Source of the DNA: Calditrichia bacterium
Lineage (GTDB): Bacteria; Calditrichota; Calditrichia; RBG-13-44-9; J075
Direction of reading: 5' to 3'
NCBI GenBank assembly: GCA_028284445.1
Contig: JANQRS010000069.1
Location: forward strand, 81,123-145,122
DNA: 64,000 nucleotides
The notes under the pieces are model-generated. The model did not search any database. It saw only the letters and a program-made list of their open reading frames with translations, and was not told where the DNA came from. Of this stretch, positions 47,829 to 55,777 are shown piece after piece; the stretch's first letter is position 1; each line of letters starts with the position of its first letter. A program made the translations under genes and the position numbers.

Positions 47829-48063
47829 GTTGAAGACATTCTTCCAGCTGGCGTGGCAGGCCCCGCGCCTGTTGCGCTCCCTGAAAATCGCCGCGACAGT
47901 CGGCTCGATGTATAATCTCATCAACCAGGGCGACGTAATACTCGCCGGTGACTTTGCGAACGTCAACTATATCAAACTGACCCTCACTTATATGACCCCC
48001 TTTTTTGTCGCGACCTATGCCTCTGTGATTACTGAGATGAAGATGCGGGAAAAGGATATTTGA
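47815..48063 (+). CDS. nrtS: NrtS-type nitrate/nitrite transporter
   Basis: 82 residues with two TM helices and the conserved stretch NLINQGDVILAGDF, then YIKLTLTYMTPFFVATYASV. This matches the small NrtS family described for nitrate/nitrite movement. I start at the ATG at 47815, inside the end of the thioesterase gene, with AAGG upstream; the earlier in-frame start at 47734 would only add out-of-frame thioesterase sequence. It may relate to the cytochrome cluster nearby, but no nitrate reductase is in the window. Confidence 0.78.
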   Translation: MAENKLKTFFQLAWQAPRLLRSLKIAATVGSMYNLINQGDVILAGDFANVNYIKLTLTYMTPFFVATYASVITEMKMREKDI

Positions 48064-48080
48064 TCGATTGCCGTTAATCG

Positions 48081-48128
48081 AAACATCCCCCTGCTTCCCC
48101 CTTCGAAGGGGGAAGCAGGGGGATGTTT
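48081..48128. repeat. Perfect 48-nt palindromic repeat, TTCGAA class
   Basis: Arms AAACATCCCCCTGCTTC then CCCC to TTCGAA, with no mismatch. It lies between the convergent nrtS and YcxB-like genes. Confidence 0.97.
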
Positions 48129-48164
48129 GAAAAATTCCCTTATACCTGGCACCGCTCAACGAAT

Positions 48165-48677
48165 TCACTTCTTCAGCGCCATATAGTTCGGCACGTTTGC
48201 TTTCGCAACGTTGACGAACCACGATAGATCTTCTTCGGTTTTAAATGCCTTCATAGGCAACCAGTGGTAAATCAAGTCGCGGACGATGATGAAGCCTGTT
48301 TCCAATTGGGCAATGCCGTGAATGGCAATCCACTTGCAATGACCGGATGAATAATGCGCACCGCCGGTAACACCTTCGTAGTCGATGCGCCAGTGCAGCT
48401 CGGACTCCCGGCCAAGCTGCTTGCGAAACCGCCGGCGAAGAATCCAGCTGTTTATCGGCCAGCGCAGTAGGAACCAATACAGTGCCAGGGTGATACTGCC
48501 AAGATCGAAGGGAATAAATCCACGACGGTAAACTATAATAAGGTTGGTGATGACCAAAGCCACCAGCAGCGCAGAAACCAGTCTGGACATCGGTGTTCGG
48601 TCGCGAAGTTGTTGATTTGCTTTGCAGCCTTCTATGTACGTTTCTTCATCCCACTTATAACTCAGTTCTATGGACAC
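48165..48677 (-). CDS. YcxB-like membrane protein
   Basis: About 170 residues: a short N-terminal strand with an acidic SYKWDEETYIEG segment, two TM helices (LVSALLVALVITNLIIVY and ITLALYWFLLRWPI) and a C-terminal beta domain (RIDYEGVTGGAHYSSGHCKW ... GFIIVRDLIYHWLPMKAF). This is the layout of the YcxB family, whose function is unknown. The start is unclear: the GTG at 48677 gives the usual N-terminus with GGGGG close upstream; the GTG at 48716 adds 13 residues and has no better site. Confidence 0.72.
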   Translation of the reverse strand: MSIELSYKWDEETYIEGCKANQQLRDRTPMSRLVSALLVALVITNLIIVYRRGFIPFDLGSITLALYWFLLRWPINSWILRRRFRKQLGRESELHWRIDYEGVTGGAHYSSGHCKWIAIHGIAQLETGFIIVRDLIYHWLPMKAFKTEEDLSWFVNVAKANVPNYMALKK

Positions 48678-48869
48678 AATGCCCCCGTGTTGGTTAACGA
48701 ATCGCCAATCATCCACCCGCCATTGATGCCTGCAGGCTTCTTGACTTTCTCATTGAATATGTGTAGATCTGTGTGTGAAGATGCTGCAAATATCGTGAGG
48801 GAAAACTTTATGCGATATGACGAAAGTTACACAGACCTATTTTTCGAATTGGAACGGAGATGAGTGAGA

Positions 48870-49469
48870 ATGGCCGATAAACCTGACTTCTTGTACTTCC
48901 CGAGCGACGAAAGGCGCCAATATCGACGTATCGGCGGCGTGCTAATGACGACGATGGGGCTGATTGCTCTTTTGGCCGGATACTATGTGGAAGACAACCT
49001 GGTTCTCCTGGTATCCTTTTCAATGCTGCTTCCAGGCATTTTTATTTCCGGATTTCGCAGAGAAACCATCATTGATTGCTTCAATAAAGAACTGGAGTCC
49101 GTCGTCGGATTCCACTTCATGGCCAAAACCCGGCGCTTCTTCAATGGTGACTTCCATGAGGTCCTGATTCGCAAAACAGTTTCCACAATGGACCAGCGAA
49201 ATGATATTGGTAGCTCGGATACCCGTCGACTCAGTACCTCATATGCGGTATTGCTGAAGGGGCAGGAAGAAGTGGTTCTGGATGCGACAGCAGATCAAAC
49301 ACTGGCCCGAAAATGGGCAGAGCAAGTCGCGGCGGTATTTCAATTGCCGCTGGTTGAGGAGAATTTGACGGAGCATTCGACAGACATGAATATTCAGCGA
49401 ATTATCGGTCCAGCGGTGCTGTTGGCCTTTTTGGGTTTGGCTGTATGGATTTTCCTTCAGGCATCTTAA
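48870..49469 (+). CDS. Membrane protein of unknown function
   Basis: About 199 residues. Two adjacent N-terminal TM helices (about 23-42 and 44-62), a soluble middle with beta strands (RETIIDCFNKELESVVGFHF ... SYAVLLKGQEEVVLDATA) and one C-terminal TM helix (VLLAFLGLAVWIFLQ). The middle looks like a PH-like domain. GGAG lies ten bases before the ATG; a GTG six bases upstream is an alternative. It precedes the amidinotransferase gene by 13 bases in the same direction. Confidence 0.7.
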   Translation: MADKPDFLYFPSDERRQYRRIGGVLMTTMGLIALLAGYYVEDNLVLLVSFSMLLPGIFISGFRRETIIDCFNKELESVVGFHFMAKTRRFFNGDFHEVLIRKTVSTMDQRNDIGSSDTRRLSTSYAVLLKGQEEVVLDATADQTLARKWAEQVAAVFQLPLVEENLTEHSTDMNIQRIIGPAVLLAFLGLAVWIFLQAS

Positions 49470-49482
49470 GAGAGGAAGCTAG

Positions 49483-50361
49483 ATGAAACTGACCTACCAG
49501 TCGGAAGTCGGTGAACTTCAATCGGTTATTTTGAAGCATCCGGAAGCGGCGTTCCGCAGCAATGATGAAATTGAAAAGCAGTGGCAGCCGCTCAATTATC
49601 TGAGCGCCCCGCATTTCGAGGCCGCGATGAAGGAATACCTGGCTTTCTCGGCGATTTTGGAACGGTATGGTGTACAAACTTATCACCTGCCGGAAGCAGC
49701 TGATTGCGGAATGGACTCTATTTATACCCGGGATGCGGCAGTGGTTTGCAATAAGGGTGTCATTCTTTGCAATATGGGCAAAGCTGCCAGGGGAGCTGAG
49801 CCCCAAGCGCAGGGGCAAAGATATCGTGAGTTGGGCATACGCATCCTTGGACGCATAGCAGGGGAGGGGCGTCTTGAAGGCGGCGACCTGCTTTGGCTGA
49901 ACGAAAGAACCGTGGCGGTCGGCCTCGGCTATCGCACCAACCTGGCAGGCATTCAGCAGCTTCGTGCTTTACTGAGTGGTCAGGATGTATCGGTTATTGA
50001 AGTGCCCTTGCCGCATTGGCAAGGCCCCGACGATGTTTTCCACCTGATGTCGATTATAAGCCCTCTCGATAAAGACCTGGCAGTGGTGTATTCACCATTG
50101 ATGCCGGTTGTTTTTCGGCAGTCTTTACTGGAGCAGGGGTTTGAGTTACTGGAAGTGACCAGAGAAGAATTTGACAATATGGGTTGCAACATACTGGCGC
50201 TGGGACCACGACGCTGCTTAATGATGGCAGGTAATCCGGCCCTGGTGACCCGTCTTGAGCGGGCCGGAGTAGAAGTTCTGCAATATGAAGGACGGGAAAT
50301 CAGCCTGAAGGGCTGTGGTGGTCCAACCTGCCTAACCCGTCCATTGTTAAGAAAAATCTAG
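49483..50361 (+). CDS. Amidinotransferase/dimethylarginine dimethylaminohydrolase-like enzyme
   Basis: 292 residues of the pentein (guanidine-modifying) superfamily. The catalytic set is intact: Asp84 in SIYTRDAAVV, His187 in GPDDVFHLMS and nucleophile Cys283 in GGPTCLTRPLLR, with EGGD (about 132-135) lining the site. Such enzymes hydrolyse methylated arginines or transfer amidino groups; which applies here cannot be said. Strong ribosome site (GAGAGGA). It ends convergently, overlapping the next gene's stop by 4 bases. Confidence 0.88.
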   Translation: MKLTYQSEVGELQSVILKHPEAAFRSNDEIEKQWQPLNYLSAPHFEAAMKEYLAFSAILERYGVQTYHLPEAADCGMDSIYTRDAAVVCNKGVILCNMGKAARGAEPQAQGQRYRELGIRILGRIAGEGRLEGGDLLWLNERTVAVGLGYRTNLAGIQQLRALLSGQDVSVIEVPLPHWQGPDDVFHLMSIISPLDKDLAVVYSPLMPVVFRQSLLEQGFELLEVTREEFDNMGCNILALGPRRCLMMAGNPALVTRLERAGVEVLQYEGREISLKGCGGPTCLTRPLLRKI

Positions 50362-50825
50362 ATGCCCGGACTCATATCGATGCCATTTGCCTGCAGGATA
50401 CCAAAAATCAAGCCAATGATCATACCGTATACGATATGCCCGAAAACGTGGGCAATCGCCACCTCAAAATCCGCCTCCTGGAAAATCTCGACCGGATGAT
50501 GTTCGGCAAAGATCACCATAATGAAGCTGAACACGAAGCCATGAACGAAGCCAATGACCGAGCCGACAAAGATCAAAGCCCAGATGTTCGGCAGACTGAG
50601 CAAGCTTAGGACATGCAGGTAGACCCCGGAAATAATGATCCCGGCTGTGAAATGTATGGCGAACCCAACGCGAGTTGCGTATTTTCGGCTGCGGGTAAAC
50701 AGACTTCCAACCGCCCGAACCATGTCGGCGTTGGTCCATCCGGTTCGATTTATTAGCCACAATACCGCGGTAATACCAGCTGTAGCGAGAAATCCTGCAA
50801 TAATCGGGATCAAAATTAGCCGCAT
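50358..50825 (-). CDS. Histidine-rich integral membrane protein of unknown function
   Basis: About 155 residues with four TM helices (LILIPIIAGFLATAGITAVL; HFTAGIIISGVYLHVLSLL; IWALIFVGSVIGFVHGFVFS; IAHVFGHIVYGMIIGLIFGI). Histidines occur at helix ends (AIHF, FVHGF, AEHHP, AHVFGH), which could bind metal or haem. The ATG at 50825 gives a clean N-terminus with GGAG upstream; a start 22 codons earlier is possible. I do not recognise the family. It lies between the amidinotransferase and azurin genes. Confidence 0.7.
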   Translation of the reverse strand: MRLILIPIIAGFLATAGITAVLWLINRTGWTNADMVRAVGSLFTRSRKYATRVGFAIHFTAGIIISGVYLHVLSLLSLPNIWALIFVGSVIGFVHGFVFSFIMVIFAEHHPVEIFQEADFEVAIAHVFGHIVYGMIIGLIFGILQANGIDMSPGI

Positions 50826-51038
50826 AATACGCTCTTCTCCTATGATACGGGTGAACGAACTCTTATTTTTCGAAAATGCCTGCAGTTCCAAAGAGTTCGA
50901 TAGCGAGATATATTATAAAGAACAACACCGGGGCTTGTTTTGAGAACAATGCCCCGGTTTGTATAAATAGGCGTTTGCGGAGCTAACTTCTGGTGATGAG
51001 GTGGCCTTCGGGATTAAATCTGAAGGCGTTTCTTCATC

Positions 51039-51584
51039 TTATTCAACGATAAACTTGCCTTGCATCAACCCATAATGGCCGGGGAAGCTGCAAATAAAAT
51101 CATATGTGCCTTTGGCGGGTGCATCAAATGTTACCGTGGTTGATTCACCGCCACCGATCAGACCGGTATATGCAATGACTTCATCTCCCGCCGGAATGTA
51201 GTCGCTATCTTTAGCGCCGGCAGCCTTAAGACCAAAAGCAGCGATTTCGGTGCCGGGCTTTAAGAGTACGAAATTGTGGCCCATTGCCGCTTTGGGCAAT
51301 TTGCCGGTGTGATTCAATTTGAGCGTTACTTTCTGTCCGGCCTTAACCCGAAGTTCCTTCTTATCAAAAGACATTTGGTCGGTGCTGTTTAATTCCAGCG
51401 TAATAGTGTTGGATGCAGCAGCCGGTGGGGCTGAAGGCTTCGCAGCACGCGCCTTCGATTCAGATTTGGGTTCACTTGCGCCATCTCCACCGCAAGCAAC
51501 TAACAATGCGATAGTCAGGAAACAGCTTATTGTATTTACAATGGCTTTAGTCAGCCTTTTTCCTTGGTTGATACGGAAATACAC
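51039..51584 (-). CDS. Azurin-like type 1 copper lipoprotein
   Basis: 181 residues. The signal peptide ends in lipobox LLVAC (Cys31), followed by a Lys/Ser/Ala/Pro-rich linker (about 35-58) and a cupredoxin domain. Copper ligands fit azurin: His in AAMGHNFVLL, then Cys-x4-His in FICSFPGHYGLMQG, with a Met four residues after that His. It is a periplasmic one-electron carrier and the plausible redox partner for the cytochrome cluster that begins 700 bases away on the opposite strand. GTG start with AGAGG seven bases upstream. Confidence 0.93.
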   Translation of the reverse strand: MYFRINQGKRLTKAIVNTISCFLTIALLVACGGDGASEPKSESKARAAKPSAPPAAASNTITLELNSTDQMSFDKKELRVKAGQKVTLKLNHTGKLPKAAMGHNFVLLKPGTEIAAFGLKAAGAKDSDYIPAGDEVIAYTGLIGGGESTTVTFDAPAKGTYDFICSFPGHYGLMQGKFIVE

Positions 51585-51718
51585 AGTCAGACCTCTTAAT
51601 TATGAGCTTTTAACTTTTTGTGGAATTACGTTTATAGATCTGGCTAAATAATAGAAAAAAAAAAGCTGACAACAAAATATATTTCATTTTGTCATCGGCA
51701 TCTATTCGAAAAAAATGA

Positions 51719-51739
51719 GCGCTAAATGCAATTTAGCGC
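51719..51739 (-). other. Terminator-like hairpin in the azurin leader region
   Basis: Arms GCGCTAAA / TTTAGCGC around 5 nt; on the minus strand it is followed by TCATTTTTTT. No minus-strand gene lies upstream. If the azurin promoter lies beyond it, the hairpin would be an attenuator; otherwise it may end a small RNA. An adjacent inverted pair TGACAA/TTGTCA (51667-51694) could be a regulator site. Confidence 0.4.
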
Positions 51740-51937
51740 GCTTCCGGCCGTGCTGCTGAAAAGAGGGATTGGAATACGCAAGCCGGTTGAAGTTTTTTCT
51801 GGAAATAGGACCAAAAAAGGCCTATTTAGAGCCGTCAAATCCATTCCATGCCCTGAAAAATCTGCATGGAAAAACCCCAAGTTTTATTGAGGTTAGGACT
51901 TCTTGTGAAAAAAATGATAAGATTGCTGAAAATAATT

Positions 51938-51965
51938 TTGACAAAATCGATATTTATGTTATACT
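51938..51965 (+). promoter_or_regulatory. Strong sigma70-type promoter upstream of the CydA-like operon
   Basis: Consensus TTGACA (51938-51943), 16 bases, then TATACT (51960-51965). It would leave a leader of ~320 bases before the oxidase gene at 52292. The leader has no gene I can support; an inverted pair TTGCTTG/CAAGCAA lies near its start. Confidence 0.6.
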
Positions 51966-52291
51966 TGTAGCGATTATTGCTTGGCATTTACTCCAAAATC
52001 TGCTCTTGTCAAGCAAGCCTGTTCTCATAAAAGTCATTGAAGCCAGAGACCGAAACCTTCGTCACGATACACTGATAATAGATCTAAAACGACCATCGTG
52101 ATGACATTTAATAGATAGACAATAGACAGCCGCTGCTGATATTACGTTGCCTTCCCGGTTTGTCTCCTCGGTCCCTCCGGCATTTGCAATCCATCTATAC
52201 GTTTGTACTTACTGTATATAAGCCCATTTAGATAGATTTTTGAGTTCGTTCCCTAACGATTTCATAATAGTCGAAAGGCTCTGGTACAGCT

Positions 52292-54112
52292 ATGGACAGA
52301 CGGAAACTCCCCTTTACTATTATTACCATTGTTGTTCTGGTTCTGCTCGGTATAACCGTTCAGAACGTCATGAACAGCTGGTCGCTTGAGCGAGAGCTCA
52401 TGGGCCCCAATATTGAGGCTGCGCCGGATGCTGTTACGCCGGAAACGCCGCATACCACTGAATATCGCACGTTTCCCAAGATTGGCAGTCGCGTCGCGAT
52501 CTGGATTGTTGCCCAACTCCACCTGATGTTTGCGGCTTTCGTGCTGGCGGTGCCGATGTTTGCTTTAATTATTGAATATATCGGCTACCGGAATGGCGAC
52601 AAGAAATACGACAAGCTTGCCTATGAATTTACCAAGCTTCTCTCGGTTTCTTTCTCCTTTACCGCCACATTGGGGGCGATGCTCACCTTCATGTTAATGA
52701 TCCTATATCCCAAGCTAACCAACTACCTGATTGGGATTTTCAGCTGGACATTCTTTCCATACGTCCTTTTGTTCTTTGCTGAAGCCGGTTTTCTCTACAG
52801 TTATTATTACGGATGGGGGAAGTTCTCGCCCAAGGTGCACCTGGCGCTCGGGCTGGGATTGAACATTGTGGGGACCGCCATTATGTTTATCGCCAATGCC
52901 TGGTTGACCTTCATGAATTCTCCGGCCGGTATCAATGAAGCGGGCCAATTGGTCAGCATGTGGGATGCCATCAACAACTTCACCTGGATGCCGATTAACA
53001 TTCACCGGATTCTTGCAAACGTTGCCTTTGGCGGTTCAATTGCCGCCGCCTACGGGGCCTTTAAATTTCTCGGGGCGACAACCGAAGAAGAACGGGCCCA
53101 TTACGACTGGATGGGGTATATCGGCAACTTCGTGGCAATTAGCGCCTTCCTGACCTTGCCCTTCGCTGGCTATTGGCTGGCGAAAGAAATCTACGCGTAC
53201 TCACAGAGCCTCGGTATCGTATTGATGGGGGGAACTTTTTCCTGGCTCTTTATTATTCAAGCGGTGCTGATCGGAAATCTCTTCCTGGCGGCCAACTACT
53301 ATCTATGGGTCAGTATGGAGCGGATTGATGGTGCCGAACGCTTCAAGAAATTTACCAAATATTTGCTGGCAGCTATCGCCGTCTGTTTCCTTGTCTGGGC
53401 AACGCCGCACTCATTGGTTGCGTCGGTAGAAGAAGCCCGCAGTATGGGGGGATCGCATCACCCGATGCTTGGTGTGCTCGGTGTTATGTCTGCAAAAAAC
53501 ACTGCTGTAAATATAATGATATTAACAACTTATATTAGTTTCTTGCTCTATCGAAGAGGTAATAAGGAACCCACTGTTAGCTGGTCAAGGACTGGTAACT
53601 TGATTCAGTTCAGCATTTTCGCTGTTGTTATCTCTTTTGTTATTTTCCTCGGTGTTTACGGATATTTTGTTGATACCGCAACGCGTGTCGGCTTGTCTGT
53701 ACCGCAGGTATTGTCAGTTCTCTTTGCAATGGTTTCAGTGACCGCTATCGATGTATTCATGTATAAGAATGCCAAGTTCAAGGGGGAGATGCGCTGGGGC
53801 CAAATTCCTGCCCGGGCCCAATACGCCTTGTTCTTTCTCGCGATCACGTTTACCTGGTTGATGGGGCTGATGGGCTATGTCCGCGCCGGTTTGCGTCAAC
53901 ACTGGCATGTCTACGGCGTGATGCGCGATACCTCAGTCGATGCATTTACCCCAACTCTCGGTTTTGCCGCCGGCGTCGTCTCAGTGACCGTAATGATTTT
54001 CTTTACTTTCATCGCTATTGTATTCTGGCTGGCTGGCCTGACCGGCAAGAAGGATTGGGAAGAGGATAAGCAACTCGAAACATCAAGTGGACTCCTGGCG
54101 GAGGAGGCATAA
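52292..54112 (+). CDS. CydA-like cytochrome bd-family oxidase subunit without CydB
   Basis: 606 residues with about 14 TM helices. The early helices match CydA (SRVAIWIVAQLHLMFAAFVL with His77 as a likely haem ligand; GDKKYDKLAYEFTKLLS; a later INIHRILANVAFGG with a second His). The canonical GRQPW motif and the quinol-binding loop with its Lys/Glu pair are not visible, and no cydB follows. It is instead cotranscribed with three c-type cytochrome genes. This fits the CydA-like subgroups of the bd superfamily that lack the quinol site and occur with cytochromes c. It probably reacts with O2 or another small molecule at the cytoplasmic membrane; donor and acceptor are inference. The ribosome site is weak. 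Confidence 0.85.
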   Translation: MDRRKLPFTIITIVVLVLLGITVQNVMNSWSLERELMGPNIEAAPDAVTPETPHTTEYRTFPKIGSRVAIWIVAQLHLMFAAFVLAVPMFALIIEYIGYRNGDKKYDKLAYEFTKLLSVSFSFTATLGAMLTFMLMILYPKLTNYLIGIFSWTFFPYVLLFFAEAGFLYSYYYGWGKFSPKVHLALGLGLNIVGTAIMFIANAWLTFMNSPAGINEAGQLVSMWDAINNFTWMPINIHRILANVAFGGSIAAAYGAFKFLGATTEEERAHYDWMGYIGNFVAISAFLTLPFAGYWLAKEIYAYSQSLGIVLMGGTFSWLFIIQAVLIGNLFLAANYYLWVSMERIDGAERFKKFTKYLLAAIAVCFLVWATPHSLVASVEEARSMGGSHHPMLGVLGVMSAKNTAVNIMILTTYISFLLYRRGNKEPTVSWSRTGNLIQFSIFAVVISFVIFLGVYGYFVDTATRVGLSVPQVLSVLFAMVSVTAIDVFMYKNAKFKGEMRWGQIPARAQYALFFLAITFTWLMGLMGYVRAGLRQHWHVYGVMRDTSVDAFTPTLGFAAGVVSVTVMIFFTFIAIVFWLAGLTGKKDWEEDKQLETSSGLLAEEA

Positions 54113-54116
54113 GACG

Positions 54117-54932
54117 ATGAGACATGTGATTGGCATATTTGTATTTACGATTCTAACGACGATGTTCTATTATTATGTAGGACAGATGGTCCCGCAAAAG
54201 GAGACATATCCGCCGGAGGAATTAACCATTAGTAAAGATCTGACCACCGACCAAATGGTGGAAATTGGCGAACAAATTGTCGGCGGAAAAGGGACCTGCC
54301 TGACTTGTCATACCATCGGCGAAAGTGGCGCACATCGCTTTCCGGATCTGGGTGGTATTGGCAACACAGCTGCTTCCCGTGTTCAAGGTCAGAGCGCAGT
54401 TGAATACCTGGCTGAGTCAATTTATGATCCGAATGCCTACATAGTGGATGGGTATGTCGCTGGTATGCCGGCGATGCACCGTGCACCGACGAATCTGAAT
54501 GACGATGAAATCCTGACCATCATTGCTTATTTGCAGTCGCTTGGCGGCACTCCGGACGTGACCATGAGTAGCAGTCATTCCTTCACCGGGCAAAATCCTG
54601 CAGCTGCGGCCGGAGCTGCGCCTGTTGCAGCCGCGCCGTCGATGTCGGAAAACCTCGATGGGGCTGGCCTCTACGAAAAATACCTCTGCAATACCTGTCA
54701 CAGTGTCGATACAGACGCGCCCCTTATTGGGCCCAGTTTATACGACGCCGGTAATCGCATGAGCACTGCCGATATATACGAATCAATCGTTGATCCGGAT
54801 GCCAAGCTTGCGGATGGTTATCCAGGTGGAGTAATGATTGCGACTCTCAATGGGATGAATTTTTATGACAGTGTTTCGCCCAAGGATTTGAAAAAACTTG
54901 TTGACTATATTGCATCAAAGAAGGGGAACTGA
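54117..54932 (+). CDS. Membrane-anchored dihaem cytochrome c
   Basis: About 271 residues. The N-terminal TM anchor (about 3-22) is followed by two class I-type cytochrome c domains with haem motifs CLTCH (61-65) and CNTCH (191-195), joined by an Ala/Pro-rich linker (about 160-178). Likely Met ligands lie in AGMPAM and GGVMIATLNGM. GGAGGAGG precedes the ATG at 54117 by 9 bases; four bases separate it from the CydA-like stop, and its own stop overlaps the next start. It likely passes electrons to the oxidase on the periplasmic side. Confidence 0.93.
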   Translation: MRHVIGIFVFTILTTMFYYYVGQMVPQKETYPPEELTISKDLTTDQMVEIGEQIVGGKGTCLTCHTIGESGAHRFPDLGGIGNTAASRVQGQSAVEYLAESIYDPNAYIVDGYVAGMPAMHRAPTNLNDDEILTIIAYLQSLGGTPDVTMSSSHSFTGQNPAAAAGAAPVAAAPSMSENLDGAGLYEKYLCNTCHSVDTDAPLIGPSLYDAGNRMSTADIYESIVDPDAKLADGYPGGVMIATLNGMNFYDSVSPKDLKKLVDYIASKKGN

Positions 54933-55777
54933 TGGATCTATTCGGCATAAGTTTTCTCGGATTGAATGTGGTGCCGATTATCCTGGTGATTGCCGGGTTG
55001 GTGGCGCTGCGCATGTTCTTTAACCTGAATACCCTGGCCTGGATGGCCGCCTGGTGGGTCGGACTATACCTGATGCTCAGCAATGGTATTACTGTGCCGT
55101 TGCCCGGATCGATTGTCGGGATGTTTATGGGAATTATTACCCTGGCACTACTGGTCTACCTTACCACATCCGGTGAAGACCTGGAAGCGACCAAGGACTT
55201 TATGGTCAAGTTCTTTACCGATAGCCGCTATAGTCCGGCTTTGCTGGCATTTTTAGTCTTGCTGCCCTCGTTGGTCGCATATAATGTGTACACCGGTATG
55301 ACTCAGCAGCCACAGGCACCGGTGTTTGGCCGCACGATTCACCCGCCGCCACCGACCGATATCACATTTAAGGGTAAAAAGATTGACCTGGTGAATGACG
55401 ATAACCCCTATCGCATTCTGAAAGAAACAGATCCGGACGCATTCGCTGCGCACGTTGCCAACGGCCGCAAGGTCTATTATCAGAATTGCGTAAATTGCCA
55501 CGGTGACGATATGGGCGGCAACGGCATGTTTGCCCATGCATTTGACCCGATCCCGGCAAGTTTTAAGGATCCCACAACCATTGCGATGTTGCAGGAATCA
55601 TATCTCTTCTGGCGAATCGCTAAGGGAGCGCCCGGTCTACCGGACGAGTCAACGCCCTGGTCTTCGGCAATGCCGGCCTGGGAGAAGTTTCTCAGCGAAG
55701 AAGACATTTGGGACGTCATTATTTTCCTCTACGAGTATACCGGATATGAACCGCGCGCGAAGGAGGAACTGCATTGA
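54932..55777 (+). CDS. Multi-TM monohaem cytochrome c
   Basis: 281 residues. Four hydrophobic helices in the first 120 residues (about 10-30, 36-52, 58-78 and 103-120) precede a cytochrome c domain with CVNCH (186-190) and GGNGMFAHAFDPIPASFKDP, and a probable Met ligand in SSAMPAWEKF. It overlaps the preceding stop by one base and the following start by four, so all four cytochrome genes are translationally coupled. Integral membrane helices plus one haem c suggest a structural subunit that docks the soluble haems to the oxidase; this is inference. Confidence 0.9.
   Translation: MDLFGISFLGLNVVPIILVIAGLVALRMFFNLNTLAWMAAWWVGLYLMLSNGITVPLPGSIVGMFMGIITLALLVYLTTSGEDLEATKDFMVKFFTDSRYSPALLAFLVLLPSLVAYNVYTGMTQQPQAPVFGRTIHPPPPTDITFKGKKIDLVNDDNPYRILKETDPDAFAAHVANGRKVYYQNCVNCHGDDMGGNGMFAHAFDPIPASFKDPTTIAMLQESYLFWRIAKGAPGLPDESTPWSSAMPAWEKFLSEEDIWDVIIFLYEYTGYEPRAKEELH

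Noticed and set aside
48609..48863. Plus-strand frame antisense to the YcxB-like gene
   Set aside because: It overlaps a better-supported gene and has no recognisable product.
51769..52101. Plus-strand frame of 110 codons between azurin and the oxidase gene
   Set aside because: Starts at a TTG with the purine tract touching it, has atypical composition and contains the strong promoter.
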